Positions 41,301 to 51,988 are shown, counted from the stretch's first letter. The stretch: DNA of 64,000 nt from Blastomussa wellsi (GCA_947652115.1 OX393570.1:8986846-9050845); one strand, 5' to 3'. Made by a program: numbers and translations. Notes: a model not told the origin generated them from the letters alone.

Positions 41301-43373
41301 TGTGCCCTTCCCTAGGTGCCCTTCACTGCATGCTAAATATGGCGAAAAATGCTCAAAGGATAAATAAGTGACAGCGAGAAAAAGTTCACGAATTAGAAAG
41401 ACACAAAAGGAGCGAATACAACATTATTATTTTCAAAAGAGTTGTTCTAGGCGATTTATTTCTGGTAGACTTACTTGTTTCACAGTTGTTTCCAGTAAAT
41501 CCCACCATACATACGCATTTGTGTGTTTCATGTTCAAAGTCTGAGTAGCAGCGGGCATTCGCAGGACATTGAGCACCCACACAGGGATTCTGTTATCGTT
41601 ATGAAAAAGAGTCATTTATATTGTCAGAATTGTTTTTATCTAAGCAACGTTTCAGGTAGATTTGGTAGAGCAAAGCATAAACGTTTCAGTGCTTTTGTTA
41701 TTCTGTTAATCTGTATCTTATTTTGTATCGCGAAAGCTAATCAACGCCTGGATAAACTCCCTTTATTATATGGCAAGGAAAATCCGAGCGTTCTGATTGG
41801 TTCTTTCTTGGTCGGTATTTTGCCATACGGACGGACCGTTTCCATAAAAACGGTCTTAAGCCGCGTATTTGTTTCTAACGTTGGATTAAATTTAAAACTT
41901 TGAACTAGAACTGCAGGAAGAAAACGAAGAACGAAGAAAATACTCTAATTTAAAGAAAATAATGTTTTCGGAATCGTGGTAGCTTGTTCTTTCTGAGTTT
42001 TTCGCGGCATTAAAACACGTTATGGCGGAAAACCTCTACATTCAAGGCACCAAAAGTGCTTTTTTAACAAGCGTGCATGACCCGAGTGCCATATAATAGA
42101 CTGCTGTATTCTGAGAAAATCAATTAAGCCCACCTAACCAGCGAGGTGGGTTTTCCCTCAGCCATTTCCTTTTCTTTTCAAGCCTTTACCTAACAGCTGT
42201 GAGATTTTTGTATATCTTTTTTACTGTAAATGCGCCACTTTACAAAAAATACCTATACGGACGCGACTACGCTGTACAAATCAAACGATTTTTGTGCACT
42301 TACAACACAAAACTATCTTCCTCTACGAAGTACATTCGAGTCACAACCAAAGAGTATATTAGATAGACCTGCAATACTACTCTTAATAGAAAAATAACTA
42401 AATGTAGCAACTTGATAGGTCCAGCATTGTCAACGGTACTTTTCATGGGTGTTTACTCCTACGAGGTATTGCCCTTTATATGGGACGAGTAAAGACTTTG
42501 ACCACTTGGCGGTTCATAAAAAGTAGTCCAGTGACATCTGACTTTCGTACCTGGGTTCCACCATATTGAAATCCTTGTCTTTTAATCCAGTCCAGTGGAT
42601 CTCTAATAGCATCAGAGTCACTCAGCTCGCACACTTGGCCACCGCCCTCCTTTGGACCAAAGTTGTATGACTCGCACTTGACTTCTGTAAAACAGTGTAT
42701 CTTACACACTTCCTCTGACGTCACTTCCGGAGAACTTATCACGTGATTTATAAGTGCCTTGTTTGGAACTGGCTGCACAAAAATCTTTTTCATACATGGC
42801 GTTTCTGAAACAAGAAATAAAACAAAAAATCTGATTTTACGTTGGCTTCTTGTTATCATGCCAAAGTCTGTTTATTCAATGCATTACAGAGAACACGGCT
42901 TTCAGGGGAAGCGGGATGGCGTAGAGATGAGAGCGGTCTTCCTCTCACCAACGTGTCCCAGGTTCGATTCCTAGACCCAACGTCATAACTGGGTTGAGTT
43001 TGCTGTTGCTTTCGCTCTTTGTACCGAGCGTTTTCCCGGGTTCTCCGGTTCTCCTCCTTGGGTTTGGCGGCATTGTCAAGGTCATCGAGTGATGGCGTTG
43101 TCGAGTGATGGCTTTTGCCCATGGATGGGGGAGGGATTTGAAAGTGTTTTCATCTTTTCATCGGACAGCAAAACTCTAATAGCATGCCACAAAGTGTTTA
43201 AAATTCAGTTGGAACCACAAGCCGTACTGCATAGCCAGTTTTGGACAAAAGTATTCTCAACAAAGCCATTCAAGGTGAACTGCTAAATCTTACGTACCTC
43301 CCAAAACAAGATTTTGGAGATGAGCCGTGAAAAACACTACCAGCGTAAAACCAAAGAACTGTGAGCGATTCAT
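28662..43373 (-). CDS. Secreted PAN-EGF-fibrinogen-like protein, eight exons
   Basis: Gene model, coding exons in transcript order: 43373-43298, 42804-42551, 41589-41475, 40706-40581, 40410-40285, 32394-32266, 31397-31269, 29323-28662. All junctions are GT-AG, all phases agree, and the total is 1617 nt (538 residues). The order is signal peptide, PAN/apple-like domain, one EGF of the C-x-C type, four EGF-like modules (one per exon, phase 1-1), and a fibrinogen-like C-terminal domain. The product should be extracellular, with roles in adhesion, matrix or recognition. The layout resembles coral skeletal organic matrix proteins, which is a recollection and not a search result. Introns are full of SINEs, MITEs and LINE remains. 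A dead EGF exon (34.3 kb) and FAM3/ILEI exons (35.4-37.0 kb) lie within the largest intron, 40284-32395. Confidence 0.8.
29324..30464 (-). other. Intron sequence, no element recognised
   Basis: Between the terminal exon and a LINE tail. It includes a C-run near 29450-29465 and otherwise AT-rich unique sequence. Confidence 0.4.
30465..31029 (-). mobile_element. LINE 3' end with ORF2 C-terminus
   Basis: An open minus frame of 149 codons reads as a non-LTR RT C-terminus ([31 protein letters not shown]). The 3' end is AATAAACATTGAATTGAATT with a simple ATTGA-type tail at about 30465-30482. It is 5' truncated in the intron between the last two exons of the host gene, in the same orientation. Confidence 0.85.
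31269..31397 (-). CDS. EGF-like exon (fourth of the phase 1-1 series)
   Basis: 129 nt, acceptor TTAATAG, donor GTGAAC, phase 1-1. Module begins [18 protein letters not shown] and ends [12 protein letters not shown], the calcium-binding EGF pattern. Confidence 0.85.
31487..31745 (-). mobile_element. SINE copy
   Basis: Contains the core CTAGGAGTATTTCTACTC, a poly-C stretch and GCCGGTACCCATTTATACAC, a composite I recognise from widespread anthozoan SINEs. It is read in minus orientation. Part of the core (AAATTTGC) recurs in the SINE at 50 kb. Confidence 0.55.
32266..32394 (-). CDS. EGF-like exon (third of the phase 1-1 series)
   Basis: 129 nt, acceptor TTCTTTTAG, donor GTACCG, phase 1-1. Module [17 protein letters not shown] to [14 protein letters not shown]. 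Confidence 0.85.
33206..33336. mobile_element. Fold-back element, 130-nt hairpin
   Basis: The left arm GAGACCTCGTACTGTTAAGG with GATTAATTGCAC and the right arm GTGCAATTAATCC with TTAATAGTACGAGGTCTC are inverse copies. The whole stretch from GTAATCACATGAGAC to GTCTCATGGGATTAC folds. Confidence 0.88.
33337..33570. mobile_element. MITE with TCAATAAAGGGCAAAATT ends
   Basis: The left end TTTATCAATAAAGGGCAAAA and the right end TTTTGCCCTTTATTGATAA are inverse copies. The right arm has an extra 8 bp before AACAAGT, matching ACTTGTT on the left. The interior is unique and AT-rich with repeated ATGCCCTC. Confidence 0.75.
34246..34383 (-). pseudogene. Dead EGF-like exon
   Basis: Aligned by eye with the EGF exons at 40.6 and 32.3 kb, it keeps GGCTCTTATAACTGTACCTG, GGATTCCGTGGAGACGG and the CATAGCAATGC core. 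It carries an insertion in the DEC region, a TAA in frame and an altered acceptor. It is a relic of a further EGF module in the large intron. Confidence 0.75.
35151..35196. repeat. Short perfect hairpin
   Basis: GGAAATTTTGGCGAGC and its inverse GCTCGCCGAAAATTTCC are separated by GAATTA. Part of a longer imperfect inverted region (about 35125-35235), probably a small MITE. Confidence 0.6.
35426..36953 (-). CDS. FAM3/ILEI-domain exons (partial gene)
   Basis: Two exons are visible. 36953-36863 (acceptor TATAG, donor GTAAGT, phase 1 in, phase 2 out) encodes [15 protein letters not shown] and [10 protein letters not shown]. 35687-35426 (acceptor TTCACCGCAG) encodes [41 protein letters not shown] and [11 protein letters not shown]. 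This matches the ILEI/FAM3 fold, a secreted globular domain in cytokine-like FAM3 proteins and carbohydrate-processing proteins. The second exon may end earlier, at a GTAAGA donor at 35451, instead of at the stop 35428-35426. The upstream part of the domain was not found, so it is incomplete. It lies on the same strand inside the large intron of the PAN-EGF-fibrinogen gene, with compatible phase. Confidence 0.65.
36410..36660 (-). mobile_element. tRNA-derived SINE copy
   Basis: The minus strand has a T-arm-like GGGTTTAGATTCCCGGACC, then AGGTTGAGTT and CTTTGCTCCGAGGGTTTTTC, the same build as the SINE at 42.9 kb (GGTTCGATTCC, GGTTGAGTTTG, GTACCGAGCGTTTTC). Confidence 0.6.
37021..40085 (-). other. 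Large intron, mostly unrecognised
   Basis: AT-rich, with short overlapping frames on both strands. It includes a TTCCTCCTCC-type tract near 38208-38245 and a B-box-like GAGTTCGAATCTCG at 37240, possibly an old tRNA-derived SINE head. I find no further ILEI or EGF exon. Confidence 0.4.
40086..40215. mobile_element. Fold-back MITE, family shared with 26.3 kb
   Basis: Arms TAGGCTATGGTCAAACGTCG and the inverse of CGACGTTTGACCATAGCCTT, with CGAACTTAACATGAGCCGAA inside. Intronic, just downstream (minus-strand sense) of the 40.3-kb EGF exon. Confidence 0.88.
40285..40410 (-). CDS. EGF-like exon (second of the phase 1-1 series)
   Basis: 126 nt, acceptor AACTTAG, donor GTGAGA, phase 1-1. Module [17 protein letters not shown] to [13 protein letters not shown]. 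Confidence 0.87.
40581..40706 (-). CDS. EGF-like exon (first of the phase 1-1 series)
   Basis: 126 nt, acceptor TTACTTAG, donor GTAACT, phase 1-1. Module [17 protein letters not shown] to [14 protein letters not shown]. Confidence 0.87.
40803..40921. mobile_element. Fold-back MITE
   Basis: Arms TAATAGGACTGAGTGGAGTA with CAATTCAGGGA and inverse TCCCTGAATTG with GACACGAAGTCCTATTA. Confidence 0.75.
41068..41140. repeat. Imperfect hairpin
   Basis: GGGGTCCAGTTGCAGTTATC plus CAATTTGAA and the inverse TTCAAATTG plus GATACCTGTAACTGGATTCC. Confidence 0.65.
41475..41589 (-). CDS. EGF exon (after PAN domain)
   Basis: 115 nt, acceptor AACGATAACAG, donor GTAAGT, phase 0 in, phase 1 out. Module [12 protein letters not shown] then [15 protein letters not shown] is a classical EGF. 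Confidence 0.82.
42551..42804 (-). CDS. PAN/apple-like domain exon
   Basis: 254 nt, acceptor TTTCTTGTTTCAG, donor GTACGA. It encodes an N-terminal Cys, [20 protein letters not shown] and [10 protein letters not shown], the Cys spacing of PAN domains. The open frame continues past 42551 as intron. Confidence 0.82.
42898..43085 (+). mobile_element. tRNA-derived SINE
   Basis: B-box-like GGTTCGATTCC (about 42960), then CGTCATAACTGGGTTGAGTT and GTACCGAGCGTTTTCCCGGG with TTCTCCGGTTCTCC, a familiar anthozoan SINE body. It sits in intron 1. Confidence 0.7.
43298..43373 (-). CDS. Signal-peptide exon
   Basis: ATG at 43373. [20 protein letters not shown] is a clean signal peptide. Donor GTACGT, phase 1, joining the PAN exon in frame. 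Confidence 0.75.
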
Positions 43374-45764
43374 TAGACCAATGGACTTCTATGCTGTTGT
43401 TTCTGTTAATACATTTAAACTATTTCTCTAAAGATTTTCTAACTCATCAACTATTTATGTGCTACAAGGGTAATTAAAACTCTGTTTCACGCGAGTTAAA
43501 CACGAGTGGCCTTCATAAAAAGCTGAAATGAAATTAAATGCTATTTCATGGCAATAACACTTTTGAAACATTATTGCCATGAAACTGAGTTTGAATGATG
43601 AAATAGTAAGATATGGCTGCATTTTCATTCCATTTCTAAATCTCGTCCCTCAAAATTAATTGTTTATGATGCTCGGCCTCCTCGAAACAAAAACTTTAAG
43701 TTAATTATTAAATGCTTTGAAGCAGCTTTTCACTTTTTTGTCACGTCTTAATAAGTAATATCGTATCTAAAGAATAATATCCACTTTATATGAGAATTAC
43801 AGACTCGAGTTGAAGGCGATCAAGAATTATGTATATCGCCGTCATTAAGTCATTTTCCCCAGTTATTATTTATGGCTACCAATTGCTTTCATGAGAAAGT
43901 TGAAGCACAATGCAAGCGTATGTCAGTGGGAATTCGGTAATCCTTGAATGGGTGTGCACGATGAAAATAATCGATAAACGTCACTACCTTGAGAAACTAT
44001 TTAAATTCAAACGAATATTCTTTAAATTCTTAAATTAAGGAACTATTTTCGCGTATTTATTTGTTATTTCATTGCGAAATCTGTTTTGTAATAATGCCAT
44101 GCGGCTATACCTATTATCTAATTCAAGCTGAATATTTTTAGGTCATACGATGAGTGTTTTACTGTTTGGTTAATTCAATTACAAAGAAAAGCCGGAAATT
44201 TTCAGTTTACATACGTACAATAATGGTATTTTGATTAGTTTTTCACCAAGTAGCAGCGTTATTAAAAAGTTGCCTTTCTTTAGTTTTAAACCACCTACCT
44301 GTAGGTTAACCGAGGAAGACTTAATTGGCAAAGCATACAACAGGGCTTTTGAAGACTAGTTTGTTTAATTGTAGTTCCATTTTCATGAAATAACTGGAAG
44401 TAATTCCTCAACTGAAAAAGTGTTCCAGATGTTGAAAACCGGGATCAACCGATTTTGATGGATCTTGCTACAGAAGTTGGATCGAGATATTTCGAAAGTA
44501 ATTTTTGGTTCAAACTGTTTTCTGCCTATGGCTGGCTTAGATTGATACTCATATCAGGACTTACCCCAATGTTAGGAGAATGAAAATAAAGTGAGAAAAA
44601 GTTGGCCCATGTAATTTTTTGTTGCTTCAATAGACCTATTTCATAAATGGCTTCCAATTTAATTTTTTTGTAAGCATTTAAATTACAACAACAACAACAA
44701 TAATTATTTTTTATAACATAGCGCGAGCGCTGGCCCTATCTAATTCCTGTTGAGCCATCATGATAAAAATCTTTATGTAAGCACGGCCGTCCGTAAATAA
44801 TATGACGTGTGCAATTGCATTTGAAGCAGCTGAAGAATTGTGTATTCGGGAGGCCATCACTGTAAGTGAACATTTCCTTCATTCGAACAACAGAGCCGTC
44901 TACGAAAATTCTAAACTCGCTTTTTAGCTTTGATTTCATCGATTATTTCAATTCGCCGTCCGACTTCGTCGTTGTCCTTTTTTTTTTTGGTTTTCTTCGT
45001 AAAACCATTTTCATCGCGTGTATTTTCAATCTATTAATGAAATAATTCAACCAAATTCAAAGCTAACCTTTGAACCTTTTAGAACTGAAATAGGAAACTT
45101 GTAAAATCACAGGCAGCCCAAGCTCACGTTGTGATCAGGATCATATTGCATAACAGCTGTCATGGCAAAAATATAAGAGTTTGTATGGGAATACTTTACA
45201 ACACCTTTCAGCAAACCGAAATACTGCCAAATCTTAAATAAAATTGCCTTACCTTACTTTAACTGTGTTTCTATTCGTGTCTGAACGCTTATTTTCCCGA
45301 TTCTTGGCCATTTAGGCGAGTTATCGCTTTCTTGGTTCCCCACCACAAAGAAAAGAACAAGGCTGCACACTCCAGTTCAGAACGCCCGACGAGCCAAGCG
45401 AAAAATCCCAGCTTAAAATGGTCAAACGGCCTCAAATCCATCGCGAATTCCAGGAAGAGATGTTTTAGTTTCATTTTAACTCAACAACAACTCAGTCCAG
45501 GCTCTGTCATCGACGCCAAGCGGCCGTTTGCTTTAAAAAATCCAAGGTAAAAAGATCTCCATTGTGCCTGTACACGCTCGTCACGACACACGACCGTTAA
45601 AAAACTCCTTGGTAACTCCGCCTCATTAGCAAACTATACCTCACCGGAGTACCACACCGTCAATTGCTCTCAACAAGTTTTGTGTTACTGCCCTGGTCCC
45701 CTCAGGACGATAATCGAGGCGGGGTTACCAAACTCTTCAAACCACTGAATTAACTATGTTATAA
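43374..45764. other. No recognised gene; upstream of the PAN-EGF gene
   Basis: AT-rich intergenic sequence that should hold the promoter. A small hairpin lies near 43540-43590 (CATGGCAATAA and inverse). Minus frame 44939-44736 is Cys-containing but has no motif or splice support. Confidence 0.35.
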
Positions 45765-45950
45765 AAGAATTGGTTCATGCATGTGTTCATGCCTTTAGCT
45801 GTGCACTTGGGACGTTTGGAGAGCACGAAAGAAGCAAGAGTTGCTCTCGGCTATCGCCTCTAGCAACTCTTACGCTTCTTTCATGCTCTCCAAACTTCCT
45901 GCGTGTGTACCATAACTCGATATACGCACGCTAAGCATGAACCAATTCTT
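45765..45950. mobile_element. MITE with AAGAATTGGTTCATGC ends
   Basis: Ends AAGAATTGGTTCATGC and GCATGAACCAATTCTT are exact inverse copies. An inner inverted pair, GTTTGGAGAGCACGAAAGAA and the inverse of TTCTTTCATGCTCTCCAAAC, continues the fold. Confidence 0.88.
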
Positions 45951-46498
45951 AAATTTTGCTTGATACATAGAAATTAATACAGCAGAAATGAACTTATGAA
46001 AGGAAATATTCCTTGGACCTGCCAACTCAAAAACGAGGTTAACTAAACTTTAGAATCGTTCTTACAAGTTTAGTGATGGAAAAATTTATATATTTTTGAA
46101 AATCGTGCGAAAACATGTAGAACCATCTTACGACCAAATCGAATTGCCTGCATGGTGATCAGTTCATTCTGCATTCGCTACAGAACGCCATAATAGTCTG
46201 AGATAATGGGGAAAGCTTTCTGAAGCCGAACATGGAAAGTTCGTTGTCATTCTTGTTGTTTTGGCTTTACGCTGTTTATTCCGAACTGGGTCGGTGTTAT
46301 CACCCATAGAATTTATAAAGTCAAGGCGGGTGGTTTCGTTGCCAAAGTTTGGGCATTTTTTTTTTAAATACTTCTTGCTGGCCATGGAAATATGCATTGA
46401 TTTCCCTTTATAGTATAAAAAAATTAAACTATTTTGTCACGTAACAAGCACCCCCACCTCCACCCCCAGGCTCCAGCTGTTGTGTATGAGCCCCTCTC
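45951..46498. other. No recognised gene
   Basis: Short frames only, AT-rich. Confidence 0.35.
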
Positions 46499-46625
46499 TC
46501 GAAAAGCTTGTAAAACACAAATCACACGCCTGACTGCTCGTGATTTACAAGCTTTTCTCGTGTTCTCCCAACATCCCGCATGGTTTTATTACACCTGCAA
46601 ACCCCTAGAAAGTGTGATCTATTGC
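46499..46625. mobile_element. Diverged relative of the 12.9-kb fold-back
   Basis: Shares CGTGATTTAC, GTGTTCTCCCAACATCCC, the GGTTTTATTA region and TGTGATCTATTGCTT with the element at 12883-13051 and its right flank. Also has its own AAAGCTTGTAAA/TTTACAAGCTTT stem. Confidence 0.6.
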
Positions 46626-46888
46626 TTAAATAGAAGTGTGAATGTTTACTTAAGATCTAGGTACATATTTGTTTTGAACTTATTGACCATTAAGAAGAAA
46701 TATATCCTCGATTTCAACTTTAAGGCCTCCGAAGAACTGAAGAGAATTTATTGATGTTAGGATATATGTCTCTTTGTATGTCAATAAGGTCAAGAATATC
46801 CATTTTAATTGAAATGTATTTTCTTAAGATTGTTGGTTTCCATGCCGATCCCCCTTTTTTATCCTTCTTTATTTTAAAAGGTGCTGTT

Positions 46889-48394
46889 TCAGTCACCACC
46901 TATAAACAGCGTTGTTACTCTTGATTTATCGATCAAACAATTGTTAAGCTCTTGGATAAAGATCAACTGATCATTTTGGTTATTAGGCGCATACATATTA
47001 CAAAGTGACAGCTTCAAACAATTAACGTTCAGCGGTATCATAACAACACGTCTAGAGTTGTCAGTAAAGGAATACTCTAATTCCAGATGCGAATTCAATG
47101 ATGGATCAAAATACAAACACCTCCACTGCGGCGACTGCTATGCGAAAAGATAATGTTCCCTCACCACTCTTTTTTCCGTCACTTATATCTGAGAAAGTTT
47201 CCTGAATGAAATAAGAAGTCGTCTGATCTAATAGATACGAAAATATGCTCCTCTTCTTTGCTTGCTCCTGGATGCCACGAACATTTAGGGATACTATTTT
47301 ACAGTCCTGATTTCTTAAATTGTTCATAATAAGTAGCTACATGCAGCTGAAACAACCAGCACGTAAGACAAACACCTCCAACTACGCTTTTAATAAAAAA
47401 ATGTCAAAACACATAGGAAAAGAAAGCCTAAATTTAAGTTAAGAGTGTTTCTCTGTCGTTCTCCGATAACAAAATCTTCTCCTAATCGATCTCAGTAAAA
47501 GTTTTTGAAAGATAATCTAAGTCCTGAAGACAATAAATTCTTAACGGTGATCCGGCAGGCGAGGATTTATCAGAAACATTACGATCAAGCGTACAGACAC
47601 TATGAACCAGTTTATCTCTTCTCATGTCATTCGCTTTCTTTACTTCGACGATAAGCGGTGAGATTTTCGTTGATAAAAATAAGAGGTTGGTGGTCGACTG
47701 AAGCCGGGTAGCTAGAAGAAGGGAATGCGTCCGAACTAGAAGCGTAGACATGTCTTAGACACACTCGGCTTTTTGTACAACTTGGATTTAACTTTGTGAC
47801 TCACAAATTTAACAATTATCGACTTATTGCGGGTGCTAAATTTGTGCTTCATCTCGATATCCTCTGATTTAATCGGTACATCAACAACTTCTCCCAGTTT
47901 TAAAGTCACTTCTTTGGTTGATCTGTAGGCATCCTGCGGGACTCCTTGAATTTCAAGCGAATTTTTTCGCATGTATTTCTCTAAATTATCAAGCTGCTCG
48001 TTTAAGGGATCCATCTCTTCGCTTTCTTCGCCCAGCTTCTTATTTGTAGACGCATGCGCAGCCCTTAGCGTAAGGTTTTCTTTCTCTGCTGCTGAGATCG
48101 ATGCGCTGACCGGTACCACGAGTCCTTCTAGCTTAAAAATCCTGTTTTCTTTTAAAATGCTGAAAAAGGATCTTTTCATATCAGTCAGTATCTCTTTTAT
48201 TTCGTAAAACCTTGGTTCGGAAACATGTTCTCGGAGACTGTGTAACTGCTGCTTCTTCCTCGCTTGAGATGTCGCACTCGGCCGTGTTGGGTCTTTTGGT
48301 GTCGTTCAAGTCTTGTTGCTCTTCTCGCGAGCCTCTATCACCACGTTTTTTTTTTTATTGCGTGCATTACTTGACATTAGGTTTCAGAGACTAA
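46889..48394 (-). mobile_element. L1/Tx1-like LINE, 5' part with ORF1 and endonuclease start
   Basis: Minus-strand order: ORF1 from ATG near 48380, with an early TGA about 70 bases in and frameshifts. It shows a coiled-coil and the L1 ORF1 RRM motif RKNSLEIQGVP near 47960. ORF2 then starts near 47327 with an APE-type endonuclease (KIVSLNVRGIQ, SYFIQETFSD, LSLCNMYAPNNQNDQ, TLFIGGD). The copy ends at 46889 before the reverse transcriptase. A stop-free ORF2 requires a frame change near 47110. It is a 3'-truncated fragment. Confidence 0.75.
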
Positions 48395-48549
48395 AACATA
48401 TCATTCGCATAATTATCAAGACAGGTTTGAAAGGATTAAGAGAAGATTTCGAACCCTCCTCACTCAACTCGTCCACCAAGGACGGCCTCGCGCATGCTCT
48501 CCGCGGGCACATGCTTATAGCCACGGCTTTCGTTCTGTCGTATTTGGTA

Positions 48550-48660
48550 ACAATAGTCGCACTTTTCCATAAAATTGTCGCACTTTGTAATAACACTTGT
48601 CGCACGTTGTAACAATATAGCTATCGCACTTTGTGATGGCAAGTTGTCGTACGTTTTTAC
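48550..48660. repeat. Short tandem repeat, about 25-27 bp, four to five units
   Basis: Units of the type GTCGCACTTTGTAATAACACT with variation (GTCGCACGTTGTAACAATA, ATCGCACTTTGTGATGGCA). Confidence 0.65.
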
Positions 48661-49917
48661 AAGCTTTCAAATGTCTTTTGAATAGGATGTTTGGTAGAAA
48701 ATATATCTCCTTAAGTGCGCAAATACGTTCTTCCTTGATATTTTCCTTTGCAATCTCAGGCCGGGGACGAAAAAAGAACCCGTTCTTCTTGTTATTTTGG
48801 AGATCACACAGCTTCCTTAGTAACAATGTAATTGCGTTCGAGAGAACGCCTTCCTAATGCTGTCGAAATCGAGATTTTTGGGCGATTCATGTATCACACC
48901 AATTTGGCCACCCCGAAAAATTCTTCAAGGGCGAATGACGTCATTTCCGTGCTTCGTTTCTAGCGGAGTCGAGTTTCACGTTCTTGTTTCGCGTCTTGAT
49001 AGATTGTTGAGTTCTTGACTGTGCTTTTGCGAATTGTTGTCGAATTCTGGACTGTGCTTCTTCTTTTGTTTGGAGTGTTCTCAGGTAAGTTGCGTTGTAT
49101 ACGTTGTTTTCGCAGTTGTATTGATTTATTTGGGCTATCACTGGCAAAGATGATTGAAGCTACTTATCAGAACATCAGAAGCTTGCCTACTGCTGGTGTG
49201 TTTTCTAGGAAACAGATGCTGCAATTCGCCCAAGCAACCCACTGATCTCATTATAAAACTCGGCTGCTTTTCATTGGAGATTCAACTTCTGTCCGCGTAG
49301 TGTTGTGACGCTCTACTGTTCAAATCAGCGTTATTGTTATCCAAGAAGAACCTTGTAGCGAAGATTGTACAACTCCTGGTGCGAATATATAACAGCAGAT
49401 TTCGATCGGTACCGTGACAATGTTTGTAATGATAATCCTGAATTTTATGTTTGCACTTTAGCTTGCATGTGCGTTTGCTGCGTTAAATTGTTTCCATTTG
49501 TTGGGCGACAAAGATATGATATTTGTCATACACAATCTGCGGTTTTCGAAACACTGACTGCAACTTTGTTATTTGTGAATAGCGGTGTCACGCAATGCAA
49601 AAAGCTCCAAATATTGTATTTGTATGAATAAATCGGAAAAATCATGTTCATCAACCACAGTTATGTTAAGAGTTTCATAATGATTTTTAAAATGTTGATT
49701 TCAGTATTAAAGAAAGCTTGAATTTCTGGAAACCAAATCGAAATGAAGCCAAGTGAGTCGAAATCGTTGAACGCACTCCTAATCTTTGATTACTACTAGT
49801 TTAATTTCAATCTCTTGAATACTATGTTGACAGAAAGACGGGGAAGACTTTATCATCGCGAATAATGACAATTAAACTGAATTTGGTTTTGTTTAGCCGC
49901 TGCCTTCTCTATGTACT
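48661..49917. other. No recognised gene; possible 5'-UTR exon
   Basis: A plausible donor (TTCTCAGGTAAGTTG) lies at about 49080-49094 on the plus strand. It might end a 5'-UTR exon for the gene at 50.6 kb. No coding domain is seen. Confidence 0.3.
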
Positions 49918-50034
49918 AGTCTATTTTATCTTGTAAATTACCATGCTGTATTTTTAATTGGTATATGAGAGCTTAATGCAGGTATCAAAAATGTATTAAT
50001 GATGGAGTCTTTAAAAGAGCTTAATTTAAGACTC

Positions 50035-50250
50035 GGATTTTAAATTTGCTGGCATTCCCTGCGGATGAATGGGTGGGGCTTATTCCAGAGAAGCAAGATG
50101 CCTTATTTCGGTCTTAATGATATCTTGCTTTAAATTCGAGAGTAAAGTGTCTTACCCAAAATCACAAGGCACCGCCCCTGCCGAGGCTAGAACCCGGACC
50201 TCCCGACCAAGAATCCAGCGAACTTACCATTAGGCCACCGCGCCTCACAC
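50035..50250 (-). mobile_element. tRNA-derived SINE
   Basis: Minus-strand head GGCGCGGTGGCCTAATGGTA (A box TGGCCTAATGG), B-box-like GGGTTCTAGCC, then GGCGGTGCCTTGTGATTTTG and GGGTAAGACACTTTACTCTC. Its 3' part is AAATTTAAAATCCG. Only the head survives in the right duplicate. Confidence 0.7.
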
Positions 50251-50647
50251 AGCTCAATAGCATGCATCGTCTAGAAATTAGCGCATTTTGAATTTCAGAA
50301 TTATGAGGTTGCGTGACATCAAGTGTCGATCATGTTTGTCAAAAAACAGCGCATAAAAGGTATACTTGTATTCGGATTTTTAGCTATTTGAGGAGTCGAA
50401 GTGGTAGGAAAACTGTTTATGTAAATGTTTGTTTCTCCCGGTTTGGGGTAACGCACAGCCATAAAACTTGGAGAAAATAATTCTCTTGTTATCTCCTACA
50501 ATATGTCTTTTTCTTGACTTCATTGACTGAATAATGTTCGATTTATTTTTTGTTGCGTGACATTGAAAACGATCAAAAATGTTAATTCCCCACAAGGGAC
50601 TCAGTCTCAAGCTGTGGCATACAGCACTGGACTGATGCAAACATGCA

Positions 50648-51988
50648 ATGGCTTCACTAACCCGACTACCATCGAATAGATTCCTTCTGAAAGCGTTGTT
50701 TCTTTTATGTGGAATTACAGCGGTCAGTTTGTTTTTCTACGCACGAAAGACCAAACACAACAAGGACAAAGAACGCGTATTCCGTTCCCGGCGCAACGTA
50801 ACTGAACAGCTCAACAGCTTTCCAAGAAGTGAGCTAGTTGACAATTTTCGAAGGCCTGATAAAAAGATTTTTATTGCTTTTGATTATCGGGAGCAACTTG
50901 CGTGTGCAACGAATAGTTTTCTTGCTCTAACAGCTCTTGCTGCGTATGGTGGACGACAAGTTGTTGTACCATTTGTAAACGATTCGAGATTGTACGGTTC
51001 ACCGACATCAGCGAAGGGTTTTCAAACACTAGCACTGTACTATAACCTTACTGCGCTCAATCATACCCTTTACTCGCGCGGTCACGGTACGCTTATAAGC
51101 TGGCTAGAGTTTCAGGACGTCTGCCATGGAAAACTAGACGTACTTGTACTCTTTAAATATACAAACCTTAAAAAAGCTTCAACAAATATGCAAGCAAAAG
51201 TGGGAGAAGTATATCCTTGTACCGTGCCCTCAAGACTGTCAAGACTTAATATATTCAACAATTTCAAGATTAGAAGAACAGTTTGTATGAACGTGTTTGC
51301 TGTTGATTCAGTTGAAAAATTTGAGAATAGCGTTGTGAAGAGGCTGCCATGTGTTGGTTTGGCTGAATGGAGAGGAAGTAGTAACACGACGACATTTAGA
51401 GCACAGTTTAATTTGCGATCAGTTGTAGCACACCGTATGAGCTTTGGAGATGCCGCTTATTTCTTTAACTCTAATCTTCTTCTTGTTGCGCGAGATTTCA
51501 TCGCAAAAAATCTCGGTCAACTCTTTATCTGTGTGCATATACGTGCAGAGAAGATTTTAAAAACTGGAACTACTTTAAGAAATATTACCGCGGTCGAGAA
51601 TTGTTTATCAAATTTGACGACGCTAGTTCAAAGGCACAAGGATGCTAGTACGGCTCACATCCCCGTTTAGCTAGCCGCCGATTTCACTGACTTTGGGAGT
51701 TCATCACCCCGTGCAACACCTTTACGAGAAAACGCCAAGTCACTGTTGGCAATTCTAGCCCCTCTAAAACCGGTTATTTTTCAGCCTTCAGCTTACAATC
51801 TTACTGATCGAGGCGCTGTGGCCATTGTGGAAATGAATATTCTGGTGTCTGGAAAACAGTTATTTATAGTTGGAGAGGGTTTGTTTCAAGGAGAGGTAGT
51901 CAAACAATTTCTTAAAACGAGTACAATTGACCAACGATTCAAAGTTAAATGCCATAGCGAAATGTGTGGCAATTTATGCTATTTCTAA
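50648..51988 (+). pseudogene. Fucosyltransferase-like type II membrane protein, left copy with nonsense codon
   Basis: Same gene as at 54866, ATG 50648. A TAG at 51668-51670 replaces TAT of the right copy and ends the product after 340 of 446 residues. The remaining frame is open to 51988. Nine other residues differ by eye, for example S for R at about residue 61 and E for W near residue 418. The truncated form would lose the C-terminal third, including LTDRGAVAIVEMN, and is probably inactive. Confidence 0.8.

Noticed and set aside
44736..44939. Minus-strand frame with several cysteines
   Set aside because: No recognised domain and no good splice borders.
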